The translations under genes were made by a program, and so were the position numbers. A stretch of 64,000 nt of DNA, taken from DATKAS01 sp963773315. Lineage in GTDB: Bacteria; Actinomycetota; Acidimicrobiia; Acidimicrobiales; DATKAS01. Below the pieces are notes generated by a model, which saw only the letters and a program-made list of their open reading frames with translations, searched no databases and had not been told where the DNA came from. The DNA is taken from positions 682,001 to 746,000 of the forward strand of contig CAVZAF010000005.1 in NCBI GenBank assembly GCA_963773315.1, read 5' to 3'. This document shows positions 54,089-63,870 of the stretch, piece after piece. How positions within the stretch are numbered: position 1 is the first letter of the stretch; each line of letters starts with the position of its first letter.

Positions 54089-54700
54089 ATGACGATCATC
54101 CGCACGGTCGAAGAGCTCGATGCCCTCTACGACGTGCCGGTCCCGACGTCGATCATCAAAGAGGTCGACCACATCACGCCGCTTCACCGGGAGTACGTCG
54201 ACGCGTCACCGTTCGTGCTCATCGCGTCGAGTGGGCCCGGTGGGCTCGATTGCTCGCCTCGCGGCGACCCGGCAGGGTTCGTGCGTGTCGTGGACGAGCA
54301 CACGCTGCTCATCCCCGATCGCCGCGGCAACAACCGGCTCGACACGATCCGCAACCTCGTGGCCGACCCGCGCATCGCACTTCTGTTCCTGATCCCTGGA
54401 GTGGGCGTGACGCTGCGCGTGAACGGCACGGCCGTGATCTCGACCGATGCCGAGCTGCGCGAGTCGTTCAGGTTCCAGGGCAAGGTCCCGACGACCGTGA
54501 TCGTCGTGACCGCCCAGACGGTGTACACGCAATGCCCGAAGGCGCTCATCCGGTCGAGCCTCTGGGATCCGTCGCTGTTTCGCGACGCGAGCGAGCTCCC
54601 GACGACCGGTCAGATCATGGAGCTGATCACTGAGGGTGAGTTCGACGGCAATGCGCACGACGCCGCGTACCCGCAGCGAGTGAGCGAGACGATCTACTGA
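54089..54700 (+). CDS. Pyridoxamine-5'-phosphate-oxidase-like FMN-binding protein (MSMEG_1061-type)
   Basis: A 203-aa split-barrel flavoprotein. SIIKEVDHITPLHREYVDAS, SSGPGGLDCSPRGDPAGFVR, LLIPDRRGNNRLDTIRNLVA and CPKALIRSSLW are hallmarks of the MSMEG_1061 branch of the PNPOx family, predicted to bind FMN. The electron partner and substrate are unknown. ATG 54089; it faces the amidohydrolase with its stop immediately adjacent (ACTGATCAGT palindrome). Confidence 0.87.
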   Translation: MTIIRTVEELDALYDVPVPTSIIKEVDHITPLHREYVDASPFVLIASSGPGGLDCSPRGDPAGFVRVVDEHTLLIPDRRGNNRLDTIRNLVADPRIALLFLIPGVGVTLRVNGTAVISTDAELRESFRFQGKVPTTVIVVTAQTVYTQCPKALIRSSLWDPSLFRDASELPTTGQIMELITEGEFDGNAHDAAYPQRVSETIY

Positions 54701-55649
54701 TCAGTCGCGAGACCTCGGCAAGAGTCGTTGCGCGTTCGCTGCGGAGCAGCTGATCAGGCTGTTCGAACGCCGACGTTTCTCGCAGCGCCGTCAGCATGCC
54801 GGCGACCGCGGGGTCAGGGGTGAACGGCCAGTCGCTGCCGTACAAGAGCCGAGACTCGTCCGCGATCCCGAGCAGCGCTCGGAGCGCGCTGTCGGATCGT
54901 GGCCCCGCGAGGTCGTAGTAGAGGCGGTTGAGATAGGCGGCCGAGGGCTCCAGGGCCTGGGAGCGCCCCGGCGTGAGCACATGGACCGCGTCGAGTCGGA
55001 CGCTGAGCGCCGGGAGCGCTCCTCCGCCGTGCGGGATGATCCAGGTGATGTCGGGACAGCGATCGAGCGTGCCCGAGTGGATGAGGTTCATCACCGTGCG
55101 AGCGGTGTCGAAGATGAACTCGATCGTGGGGCGCGCGAAGTCCAAGAACGCGTCCCCGCAGCAGAGCGGGGACGTGGGATGGATGAAGACGGTTGCGGCT
55201 CGCCGGTTCAGCTCGTCGAAGACGACGTCGAGCCGGGGATCGCCGAGGTACACGTCACCGTGGTGGGTGAGCAACCCAATGCCGTCGAGATGAAGGTCGT
55301 CCAGCGCTCGCGCGATCTCGGCGATGCCGGCGTCGGTGTCAGGTAGGGGCAAGGCGGCAAATGCCCCGAACCTCCCCGAGTGGCGGTCGACGAGCTCGGC
55401 GGCGGTGTCGTTGACGCTGCGTGCGAGATCGGTGGCATCAGACCCGTCGAGCAGCACACCGGGGCTCGAGATGGAGAGGTATGCGGTCTCGATCCCCATG
55501 GCGTCGAGGAACCGAATCGCCTCTTCCTCCGACCAGTCCGGCGTGCGACCGATGCCGTCGGGCGGCCCACCGGAGCGATCCATCGCCGCCCGATAGCGAT
55601 CGGGGATGAAGTGGTGGTGGACGTCGATGAGTCCGGGCTGAACCGTCAC
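54701..55649 (-). pseudogene. Amidohydrolase 2 (ACMSD-like) with a C-terminal +1 frameshift
   Basis: A TIM-barrel metal hydrolase. LIDVHHHFIPDRYRAAM near the N-terminus gives the HxH motif, VFIHPTSPLCCGDAF a metal His, TWIIPHGGGALPAL another, and LLYGSDWPFTPDP the catalytic Asp. This matches amidohydrolase-2/ACMSD-type decarboxylases and hydrolases acting on aromatic or dicarboxylic acids. GTG 55649 overlaps the TetR stop. Near 54731-54741 the frame slips: with one base removed it ends NAQRLLPRSRD at 54701, directly facing the PPOX stop; as written it would run on into the opposite gene to 54627. Only the last dozen residues are affected, so the enzyme may still work. Confidence 0.8.
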
Positions 55650-56249
55650 TGCAGACCAGTCACCAGAAGCGAGAAGGCCTCCTCGACCTTCGGAGCCAGC
55701 TTGGTCTTCATGTCGTCTGCGATCCACGACTCGCTCGCGACCCTCGAGCGCGGCTCCTGCGCACGCCGCGATGAGCGCGGGCCGCATGTCGTGGGCGGGA
55801 TCGACAGCGAGGCGATTGGCGATGAGGGGCACGAGGGCCCCTTCGAACGCGACGAGCTGCTCCTGGCGGTGGTGCTGCAACGACGGTGTCTCGAGCAGAA
55901 GGGTCACACGCTGGCGGTCCTCGTCGGCGTCGGCTTCGTAGGCCTGCGCGAGCTGCAGGATCACGGCCCGGATCGACTCGATCACGGACTCGGATCCCGG
56001 CCGCTGTGCCAACGCGGTCCGCATCTCGTCGAGGAACTCGCGCACGTCGCGGAGGACGAGATCCTCCTTGGACGAGAAGTAGCGGTAGAAGGTGCGGTGC
56101 GACACCTCGGCCACCGCGGCAATCTCGTCGACGGTGACGGCGTCGAAGCCCTGCTCGAGGAAGAGGCGCATCGCGACGCGCTCGATCTCGGCTCGGGTGC
56201 GCTCCTTCTTCCGTTCACGCAGGCCAGTCGGCGTTGCCACGACCTGCAT
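55646..56249 (-). pseudogene. TetR-family regulator with a +1 frameshift
   Basis: The N-terminal HTH is complete: ERKKERTRAEIERVAMRLFL and VDEIAAVAEVSHRTFYRYF (about residues 12-55). The ligand domain continues to AACAGAALEG, then breaks near 55734-55744. The next frame gives SESWIADDMKTKLAPKVEEA and ends VTGLQ at 55646, giving about 200 aa. As written, the frame instead runs without a stop into the amidohydrolase, producing a false TetR-amidohydrolase fusion. ATG 56249 is the likely start. It diverges from the MMPL transporter across a TetR-type palindrome and overlaps the amidohydrolase by GTGA. Confidence 0.8.
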
Positions 56250-56270
56250 TCTACGGCAGAAAGAAGATAC

Positions 56271-56284
56271 TGGCACGTGTGTCA
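56271..56284. promoter_or_regulatory. Imperfect palindrome, candidate TetR operator
   Basis: TGGCAC-GT-GTGTCA has half-sites matching at 5 of 6 positions (TGrCAC) around the centre, in the 64-base gap between tetR and the MMPL gene. A TTGACA-like -35 for tetR overlaps it on the minus strand, which would allow autorepression. Confidence 0.45.
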
Positions 56285-56313
56285 AATGCTAGATGTGCCG
56301 TTAGGCTCGCCCC

Positions 56314-58531
56314 ATGTCTCGGTTCCTGTATCGCCTGGGCCGCTCGAGCGCCCGCAACCGCCGCTGGGTCGTCATCGCATGGGTCCTGGTCATCGTCGGC
56401 CTCTTCGTCGGCGGCAAGGCGGCCGGGGGCGAGATGAAGGACGAGTTCTCCGTGCCGGGCGTCGAGGCCCAGCAGGCCACCGACCTGCTGAAGGCGTCGT
56501 TCCCGACCTTCGCCGGCGGCGTCCGCGCAGGTGGTGTTCCACTCCCCTGACGGCGCGCTGTCCGATCCCGCCAACGCTGCCGCGCTCGACACGAGCCTCA
56601 CGGCGCTCGGCGACCTCGACCACGTCGTCGTGCCGTCGCCCGCGGCGACACTGATCAGGTCTGCGGACGACACGATCGCGCTCGCGACCGTCCGCTACGA
56701 CGCGAACAGCCGAGAGCTCCCCGGTGACACCTACACCCAGCTGAAAGAGGCAGTGGGCCCCGCGCGCGACGCGGGCATCCAGGTCGAGTTCGGCGGTGAG
56801 CTCCCGCAGGCGGCGGAGCGACGGCCGCCGTCGGGTGCCGAGGGTGTGGGGCTGCTCGTCGCGATGGTGATCCTCCTGCTCGCGTTCGGGTCGGTCATCG
56901 CGATGGGCCTGCCGATCGGCACCGCGCTCGCCGGCCTCGGAGCAGGCATCGCGCTGATGACGTTCCTCTCCGCGTTCATCCACTTGCCCTCGACCACCGA
57001 GGCGCTCGCGACGATGATCGGCCTCGGCGTCGGCATCGACTACGCCCTCTTCATCATCACGCGCCACCGCGCCGGCCTTCAGCGCGGCTTGACCGTCGAA
57101 GACGCCGTCGGGCGCGCGATCGCAACCGCCGGCCAGTCCGTCGTCATCGCAGGCGGCACCGTCGTCATCGCGATCATGGGCCTGGCGGTGGCGGGCATCC
57201 CGATGGTCACCTACATGGGCCTGGGCGCGGCGCTCGTCGTGGCGATCATGGTGGTCGCAGCGCTGACGCTGCTTCCCGCGCTCATCGGGTTCGCCGGGCG
57301 CAACATCGATCGCTTCGGCATCCCGGGCATGCGGCGCGTGAGCGAGAGCCGCACCCGCGACGCCGACGGCAGGTACCACGGATGGGCGCGCTGGGCACAC
57401 CATGTCTCGAAGCACCCTGTCGTGTACCTCGTCGCAGGTCTCACCATCATCCTGCTGCTCGCCGCGCCGATCTTCAGCATGCGACTCGGGCAGACCGACG
57501 CGAGTCAGAACCCGACCAGCTCCACGCTGCGTCGCAGCTACGACCTGCTCGCTGAGGGGTTCGGCCCTGGCTTCAACGGTCCCCTGATCTTGGCCGTCGA
57601 CCTTCCGGATCAGCGTGGCGATGCCGCGCTCGCCGCGATCTCCGCCGCCGTGGCCGCGGACCCGAACGTCGCCGAGGTGTCACCCCCGATCACGGGCCCG
57701 ACCGGCGACGTCGCCGTCATCCAGGTGACACCGAAGACCGGACCACAGGACGAAGCGACGAACAAGCTCGTCGATCGACTCCGCCACTCTGTGATCCCGA
57801 CAGCGGTCGCGGGCACGGGCACGTCGGTCTACGTGGGCGGGCAGACCGCGATGTTCATCGACATGAGCGAGCGGGTGACGAGTCGGCTGCCGCTCTTCAT
57901 CGGCTGCGTCGTCGGCTTGTCGTTCATCCTGCTGATGATCGTGTTCCGTTCGGTCCTCGTGCCGATCAAGGCCGCGATCATGAATCTGCTCTCGATCGGC
58001 GCGGCCTACGGCGTGGTCGTGCTCGTGTTCCAGAAGGGCGTCGGCGCGGGCCTGCTCGGCGTGCACGGATCGCTGCCCATCATCAGCTTCATCCCGATGT
58101 TCATGTTCGCAATCCTGTTCGGGCTCTCGATGGACTACGAGGTGTTCCTGCTCAGCCGCATCCGTGAGGAGTACAACCAGGGTCACGACAACACCGAGTC
58201 GGTGATCGTCGGCATCACGACGACCGCGAGGGTCATCACCTGCGCCGCACTGATCATGATCGCGGTGTTCATCAGCTTCGTGTTCGGCGGTGACCCGACC
58301 ATCAAGATGATGGGCGTCGGCTTGGCGACTGCCGTGCTCGTCGACGCAACCCTCGTGCGCCTCGTCCTCGTCCCGGCGACGATGAAGCTTCTCGGCAACG
58401 CGAACTGGTGGTTCCCGAAGTGGCTCGACCGGCTCGCGCCGAACATCGACATCGAAGGCGAGCAGTGGCTGCCCGCTCCCGAGCACGAGGCCGACCTGCA
58501 GCCGCTTCCCCGAGCGCTCGAGCCGGTCTGA
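56314..58531 (+). pseudogene. MMPL family transporter with an early +1 frameshift
   Basis: An RND-type exporter of about 738 aa once the shift is repaired. The first frame has helix 1 (NRRWVVIAWVLVIVGLFVGG) and the start of the periplasmic domain to TFAGG; it breaks near 56512-56523, and the next frame continues SAQVVFHSPDGALSD and on to residue 738. Helices include LGVGIDYALFIITRHR and LFGLSMDYEVFLLSRIREEY, carrying the Asp-Tyr pairs of the proton relay in MmpL3-like proteins. Single-subunit MMPLs export lipids or hydrophobic compounds. Its divergent TetR neighbour is the probable regulator. Confidence 0.82.
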
Positions 58532-58561
58532 GCCTCTGCCCCGAAGGTCCCGGAGACTCAG
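58528..58561. terminator. Short stem around two facing TGA stops
   Basis: CTGAG at the MMPL stop and CTCAG at the opposing crotonase stop pair over 5 bases, with CTC/GAG pairing possible inside the 24-base loop. Weak candidate. Confidence 0.2.
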
Positions 58562-59346
58562 CTCGTCGACGTGCGGCGGGTTCCCGCAGGCTCGGTCGCC
58601 CATGCCGCCGCCCGGCGCTCCTTGAGCGCGGCGATCCCCTCGGCGGCTTCGGGCGATCCGAAGAGGGCGGTCGAGATCGCCTCGGCCTGACGAAGCCCGT
58701 CGTCGACGCTCATCGAAGGGAGGTCGACGAGGAGACGCTTCGTCGCCGCCACCGCGTTCGGCTCCGTCTGGCGCACCGCATGCACGATCTCGGCGGTCGC
58801 TGCGTCGAGCTCGTGGGGCTCGACCACGATCGTGACGAGTCCGGCCTCGCGAGCGGTGTGGGCGTCGAACACCTCACCCGTGAGCAGGTAGCGGCCCGCT
58901 GCTCGCGGCGTCATCCTCCGCTGACACAGCACTGCGATCACCGCCGGCGCGACGCCGATGCGCACCTCGCTGAACGCGAACGAGGCGCTGGTCGGCGCGA
59001 TCACGACGTCGGCTGCGGCGACGAGCCCGAAGCCACCTGCGCGCACGTGCCCGTTCAGCCGGGCGATGACGGTCTTCGGGTAGCTCCACAACGTGCTGAG
59101 GATCTCGACGAATGGCACGGCTCTCGCACCCGCTGACGTGGCGCCCGAGAGGTCCGCTCCGGAGCAGAACGTCGTGCCCGTGCCGGTCAGCACGACCGCG
59201 CGGACATCGTTGTCGTCTCTCGCGCCGCGCAATGCGTCGTCGAGCTCAGCAAGGAGCTGCTGCGACAGCGCGTTGCGGTTGTCGGGTGAATCGAGCGTGA
59301 TCGTGGTGATGTGGTCGACGGCATCGACGCGTACGAGGGAAGTCAC
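58558..59346 (-). CDS. Enoyl-CoA hydratase/isomerase family protein
   Basis: A 262-aa crotonase: ITLDSPDNRNALSQQLL, oxyanion segment FCSGADLSGA (about residue 62), GHVRAGGFGLVAAADVVIA and SFAFSEVRIGVAPAVIAVL. The Glu of the FSEVRIG segment is one of the two catalytic acids; the second position carries Ala, so hydratase activity is uncertain and isomerase or lyase activity is possible. GTG 59346 is the start. It diverges from the extended SDR with 64 bases between starts. Confidence 0.87.
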   Translation of the reverse strand: MTSLVRVDAVDHITTITLDSPDNRNALSQQLLAELDDALRGARDDNDVRAVVLTGTGTTFCSGADLSGATSAGARAVPFVEILSTLWSYPKTVIARLNGHVRAGGFGLVAAADVVIAPTSASFAFSEVRIGVAPAVIAVLCQRRMTPRAAGRYLLTGEVFDAHTAREAGLVTIVVEPHELDAATAEIVHAVRQTEPNAVAATKRLLVDLPSMSVDDGLRQAEAISTALFGSPEAAEGIAALKERRAAAWATEPAGTRRTSTS

Positions 59347-59410
59347 CCTCCGATGCTCTCAGACCCCACGCCGTCAGGCTCGCGCACCGGTCGCGTGAAA
59401 GGCTCACCGC

Positions 59411-60481
59411 ATGACGACAGTGGAGAAGGGCAGCGTGGTGGCGGTGACCGGTGCAGCCGGCTTCGTCGGCGGGCACGTCGTACAAGAGGCACTCGCTCGC
59501 GGCTACGAGGTTCGAGCCTGTGTGCGCAACGTCGACGACGACACACGCGTCGGCTTCCTGAAGACGATGAACGGGTACGCCTCCGGCCGGCTGACGCTCC
59601 ACGCCGCGGATCTCGATCAGCCCGGCTGCTTCGACGACATCTTCCGAGGATGCGATGCAGTCGCACACGTCTCCCACGTCAGCACCTACGACGACCCCGA
59701 GTACGTGCGCCGCACGTGTGACCACATCATCCACAGCGTCGCGTCCTCGGAATCCGTCCGCCGCGTCGTCGTGACCTCGAGCCTCGCGGCGATCATCTCC
59801 GAGGCCGACATCACCGAGCTCATCCGCCGTCCCGTCGTCGACGAGGACCGCGAGCCGGACGAATCGAACCCGAAGCGCACTCCGGAGCGCGGGCAGGGCT
59901 ACTCGATGGGGAAGGTCATCGCCCAGCACGCGTTCGCGGATGCCGCGGCGGCGAGCGGCCGGTGGGACGCGATCACGGTCTGCCCGAGTGACAACGTCGG
60001 GCCCATCCTGTCCCCCCACCACAAAGACGGCGGGCCGTGGCAGCACCTGATCGAGCGGATGGTGGAAGGCCGGTGCGAGATCTTCCAGGGCACCGGCCCC
60101 TACCGCCCGTGGATGACCGTCGACGTGCGTGACGACGCGGCATGCCACATCGGCCTCCTCGAGAGCGACAAGGCCGCGAACGGCGAGCGCTACCTCGCCA
60201 TGTCCACCGAGACGCGTACCTACGAGGACATCTGCGCGTCGATCGATCGCCTGCTGCCCGAGCTGCGCCACGACCCAGGGCCCATCATCGATCCGTCGCC
60301 GGAGCGCTGGAAGGAGCGGAAGGACGAGTTCCGCTCGATCTGGGCCGGGCTGCAGCTGCGCAACGATCGCATCCGCGCCGCGGTGCCGATCACATTCCGC
60401 CCGCTCGACGACTCGATCCGCGATTGCGTGGAATCGCTCCTCGCTGTCGCTCACGTTGTTCCTAATCGGCGCGCCGACTGA
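59411..60481 (+). CDS. Extended SDR (NAD-dependent epimerase / dihydroflavonol-reductase-like)
   Basis: A 356-aa extended SDR. Cofactor motif VTGAAGFVGGHV, NADP-favouring Arg in EVRACVRN, catalytic Ser in VVVTSSLAAI and YxxxK in GYSMGKVIAQ. The block PYRPWMTVDVRDDAACHIGL is typical of the DFR/cinnamoyl-CoA-reductase-like group, which reduces ketones or aldehydes on bulky substrates. Substrate unknown. ATG 59411; its stop faces the synthase gene at 60503 across a small hairpin. Confidence 0.88.
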   Translation: MTTVEKGSVVAVTGAAGFVGGHVVQEALARGYEVRACVRNVDDDTRVGFLKTMNGYASGRLTLHAADLDQPGCFDDIFRGCDAVAHVSHVSTYDDPEYVRRTCDHIIHSVASSESVRRVVVTSSLAAIISEADITELIRRPVVDEDREPDESNPKRTPERGQGYSMGKVIAQHAFADAAAASGRWDAITVCPSDNVGPILSPHHKDGGPWQHLIERMVEGRCEIFQGTGPYRPWMTVDVRDDAACHIGLLESDKAANGERYLAMSTETRTYEDICASIDRLLPELRHDPGPIIDPSPERWKERKDEFRSIWAGLQLRNDRIRAAVPITFRPLDDSIRDCVESLLAVAHVVPNRRAD

Positions 60482-60506
60482 ACCCCAGCCTCGGCACCGA
60501 GGTCAG
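60478..60506. terminator. Small hairpin around two facing TGA stops
   Basis: CTGA ... CCTCG-GCAC-CGAGG-TCAG: a 5-base stem with a 4-base loop, flanked by CTGA/TCAG that hold the SDR stop and the opposing synthase stop, with a 7-base bulge. Candidate bidirectional terminator. Confidence 0.35.
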
Positions 60507-62818
60507 CCGACGGCGAGGGCCTCGGCTCGTTGTCCGGCCGTGTTCGCCCTCCACCGCGCCGCGCCGTCGAATGCCATCGTCAGCGCGACCGCGGTGAGTG
60601 CGGCCAACAGGTGCTGCAAGTCGAAGAGCCGATGGAAGATCAGCAGAGCGCCGCCGAGGAAGAGGAAGATCGACCCGATTGCGATGCGGCGCCAGCGAGG
60701 GTCAGTGAGCGAGAGAGCACCCGCGGTCGCGAGCGCCCACGCCCCAGCCGACGACCCGCTATCGCGCTCGATCAAGATCTGATGGGCACCGAGGTTGCCC
60801 ATCGCTGCGAACACGACCATGCATCCGTACGTCACGAGCGATGAGATCCAGTCGCACAGGAAGAAGATGGCGATCGACCGACGGCTCCCCAACCGCCACT
60901 CGGCGAACGGCAGCGACACTGACAGCAGTGCGATGTTCGCCCACCGGAAGCCGGCTTGAGTCTGGATCAGCTCGGCAGTCGGCAAGCGCCAGACCTGCAG
61001 GTGCTGGAGGTCGAGGAACGACAGCCCGAGGTGTCGCTCGAGCACGTGGTGGAACGACGGGTCGAGCCGAGTCGCAGCCATGATCCAGCACACGACCAGG
61101 CCGATCGACAGTGTGACAGGGAACCGACGCGCGAATGCCAACGCCCTCGCTCGGGCCCCACGCGGATCGGGGATCTCGCCGACTCGCGCAAGCGCTCCCG
61201 CGATGCGCGGAAGCTCGGTGTCGCTGCGGTACGCGAGGTAGCGCGCCTCCCACACGGGGTTCCACTTCTCTTTGAAGTGATGCAGGCCCTGATAGTTGAA
61301 GACCTTCGTCCCCCGGTCGTAGAGGAGTCGCAGCGCTCGATCGGGGATGCCCTCACCGTCGATGTTCGCGAGCGGCGCGAGGCCGAGCGTCATGCCCGTG
61401 CGTCCCTCGGCTCGGAACCGGTGGATGAGCGCGACGACGAGGTACTCCATCACTCCGTTCGGTGCATCGGGCCGCCGGCGCATCAAGTCGAAGTTGCCGA
61501 CCGACGAGGAGTACGACGGCAGCACATTCACGAACGCCTCGATGCGATGGCTGTCGCGTTGACGCAGGACGAGCACTGTCGTCTGCCGCAGGTAGTCGGG
61601 ATCGAACTGTCCGACGGTGAAGGTCCGTTCGCGATGCCCCCCTTCCGAAAGCCACGCGTCCGAGACCTCGCGGAGCTCCCGCATCGTGGCTTCGTCGATG
61701 GGTCGAGGCAGCTCGACGAGCTCACAGCCTGACCGTTCGACCCGCCGCAGGGCGGAGCGCAGCTGCTTGTAGCCGGGCGCGTCCTCACTCCAGGTCTGCA
61801 CGGGGACGATGGCTTCCTCACCGATCTTGAGGCACTTCAGTCCGGCCTCCGCGAACACCTCGTCACTCCGTGAGGAGAGCTGGTGGAACGCGGGCACCCA
61901 CCCGTTGAGCTCGCACAGATCGAGAAACTCAGCGACGACGTTGCTCCGGGATTGGGGTTCGCCGATCGGCTCGGCGAGGGCGACGGCCGTGATCCCCACC
62001 AGCCGGTAGCCGATGAACGCGCGCCGGTCATCGCTGATGAACCACGAGGTTCCCTCGAGCAGGTGGAAGGACGCCAGGCTGTTCGTCGCCCAGGAGTCGA
62101 TGAGCCGCTCGACCAGCCGCCGATCGCTGGCGTCAGCCGCGGTTGCGAGCACTGAGGCAACGATCAGGATCAGCGCGACGACCACGACGCCGAGCCCGGC
62201 GAGACGCACCGAGTCGACGAACCAACGCCCGTCGGGATCGACGGGAGTGATTGCGTTCGCGGGAAGGAGCAGCAACAGCCTCACGGCACTGCGACCCGCG
62301 TCGATCAAGGTCGCCGAGTCCCGGAATTCCTCGTCCAGGAAGTACAGCCCCGCGGTCCCGTATGCGAACACCAGGATCTCGCCGGCGAGGAGGAGCCGAA
62401 GGCCGCGTCTTGCCATCAGTGGGTCGGAGCGAGCGCCGAACGAACCTGCGGTCAGGACGAGCAACGCGACGAGTCCGCCGGCCAGAAGAAGGCCGACGCT
62501 CATCACATCTCGATCTCGGTGCACGAACGCGAAGCACGAGGCGATCGAGAGCACGAACGCGATCCCCCATGCGGTGCGCTTGGCGTGCAGCAGCCCGAAC
62601 GCGTTCAGCACGAGCGCCATGCCGGCGAGGAGCAGGAGGTAGCGCGTACCGGTCATCGTCGCGGTCGCTCGACCGAGTGCGTGCACGCGTGCCGATGCGC
62701 CGGAGTGCCTCGCGGCCCACACGAGGTCGGTGACGCCGACTGCGATCGCGGCGATTGCAACCATGCGACGAGTGCTTTGCGCCGACATCCACGCGAGCGG
62801 CCGGGACGTGATGCTCAT
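60503..62818 (-). CDS. MprF-type (DUF2156) phospholipid aminoacyltransferase with a rhomboid-like C-terminal membrane domain
   Basis: A 771-aa membrane protein in three parts. Residues about 12-255 hold 6-7 hydrophobic segments. Residues about 265-560 are the DUF2156/GNAT-like aminoacyl-lipid synthase domain (SLASFHLLEGTSWFISDD, FIGYRLVGITAVALAEPIGE, VMEYLVVALIHRFRAEG, GLHHFKEKWNPVWEARYLAY). Residues about 580-750 form about six further helices with a rhomboid-like pattern: GSSAGAWALATAG where GxSx is expected, and LFDLQHLLAAL with a His. MprF-type domains transfer Lys or Ala from tRNA to phosphatidylglycerol. The rhomboid similarity is judged by eye and activity is uncertain. ATG 62818 overlaps the flippase stop (ATGA). 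Confidence 0.75.
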   Translation of the reverse strand: MSITSRPLAWMSAQSTRRMVAIAAIAVGVTDLVWAARHSGASARVHALGRATATMTGTRYLLLLAGMALVLNAFGLLHAKRTAWGIAFVLSIASCFAFVHRDRDVMSVGLLLAGGLVALLVLTAGSFGARSDPLMARRGLRLLLAGEILVFAYGTAGLYFLDEEFRDSATLIDAGRSAVRLLLLLPANAITPVDPDGRWFVDSVRLAGLGVVVVALILIVASVLATAADASDRRLVERLIDSWATNSLASFHLLEGTSWFISDDRRAFIGYRLVGITAVALAEPIGEPQSRSNVVAEFLDLCELNGWVPAFHQLSSRSDEVFAEAGLKCLKIGEEAIVPVQTWSEDAPGYKQLRSALRRVERSGCELVELPRPIDEATMRELREVSDAWLSEGGHRERTFTVGQFDPDYLRQTTVLVLRQRDSHRIEAFVNVLPSYSSSVGNFDLMRRRPDAPNGVMEYLVVALIHRFRAEGRTGMTLGLAPLANIDGEGIPDRALRLLYDRGTKVFNYQGLHHFKEKWNPVWEARYLAYRSDTELPRIAGALARVGEIPDPRGARARALAFARRFPVTLSIGLVVCWIMAATRLDPSFHHVLERHLGLSFLDLQHLQVWRLPTAELIQTQAGFRWANIALLSVSLPFAEWRLGSRRSIAIFFLCDWISSLVTYGCMVVFAAMGNLGAHQILIERDSGSSAGAWALATAGALSLTDPRWRRIAIGSIFLFLGGALLIFHRLFDLQHLLAALTAVALTMAFDGAARWRANTAGQRAEALAVG

Positions 62819-63867
62819 CGCTGGGCGGGGATCGGCCGTCGGAGCCGCGTCGCTGCGAGAGCTCCGACCATGACAGGGATCAACAGCTCGACGACTCGGT
62901 ACAGGACAACCGCGGCGACCGCGGTGCGAGCGGGAAGGCCATACGAGATCAACACGGCGCCCAGTGAGAGCTCGACGAAGCCGAGACCACCAGGAAGCAC
63001 ACCCACGATGGCGAACATCGCCGACACCGCGTACGCGACGAGCGCGAGCAGCAGGCTGTGCCCGCCCCCGACCGCCGCGATGACAGCCCACAGCTCTACG
63101 ACGCCGATCGCCTCGACTGCGAGCGCGTGCGCGGCTGCGGGCAGCGATCTCATCGGCTCGCGACGGACGATGGCAAGCGCGTCGTAGAGCTCGTCGGCCG
63201 AACGGGTATCGGGCTCGGGCTCTCCCGTCCGTCTGATCGACGCCATCAAGCGGCCGGGCAGGGCGTAGATGCGCTGCAGCCGCTCTCGCGAGGTTGCGGC
63301 GACGCCGATGAGGGACACGCGCGCCGCCAGGTACAGGGTGAACACGACGCTGGCAGCGACCTCGGGCCCGGTGAGGTGACCGTCGAGCCAGGCCATCAGC
63401 AGCGCGGCGGCGAGCGCTCCGGCAAACGCGAGCTCAGTGAGCACCGCGACGAGCGCGTACGCCGCGACGACAGGGCCACGGCCGAGCCGCCGGCGGTCGC
63501 CGTCAGCGACGAGCATGGTCAGCCCCGCCATGCCGCCCGACTTTGTGACTTGGTTCATGAACGTCGCCGCGAGCGCCGGCCTCACTGCACCGAACGGGCC
63601 CGTCGGCAGCCGTGCCGCACGTTGCGCGGCGGCGTGGAACATCGCCTGGTTCGCGAGGAGCGCGACCATGGCGAGAACGGCGACACCGAGCCATTCACGA
63701 TCCGCAGCTCGCACCTCGCGCCCGGCACCGACGAGCGAGCGTTGCTCGACGGCGAACGCGAGCGCGCCGACGGCGACGACGGCGAGAGCCACAGCGCGCA
63801 CCACGCGGCGGTGGTTCGCAGAGGGCAGCGACTCGGCCTCTGCATCCACGGGAGAATTGTTCACCAT
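62815..63867 (-). CDS. YbhN / LPG-synthase transmembrane-region (flippase-like) protein
   Basis: A 350-aa membrane protein with about eight hydrophobic segments, of the UPF0104 / lysylphosphatidylglycerol-synthase TM family. MNQVTKSGGMAGLTMLVADG and the C-terminal IVGVLPGGLGFVELSLGAVL with RVVELLIPVMVGALAA are the family signatures. In MprF this region is the flippase fused to the synthase; here it is a separate gene that overlaps the DUF2156 gene by 4 bases, so the two likely work together. ATG 63867 is chosen among GTG 63870, ATG 63867 and GTG 63864. Confidence 0.88.
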   Translation of the reverse strand: MVNNSPVDAEAESLPSANHRRVVRAVALAVVAVGALAFAVEQRSLVGAGREVRAADREWLGVAVLAMVALLANQAMFHAAAQRAARLPTGPFGAVRPALAATFMNQVTKSGGMAGLTMLVADGDRRRLGRGPVVAAYALVAVLTELAFAGALAAALLMAWLDGHLTGPEVAASVVFTLYLAARVSLIGVAATSRERLQRIYALPGRLMASIRRTGEPEPDTRSADELYDALAIVRREPMRSLPAAAHALAVEAIGVVELWAVIAAVGGGHSLLLALVAYAVSAMFAIVGVLPGGLGFVELSLGAVLISYGLPARTAVAAVVLYRVVELLIPVMVGALAATRLRRPIPAQR

Positions 63868-63870
63868 CAC

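Noticed and set aside
51950..54187. 745-aa minus-strand open frame
   Set aside because: Antisense to the BTAD-AAA gene and in the wrong frame for VOC; no domain pattern.
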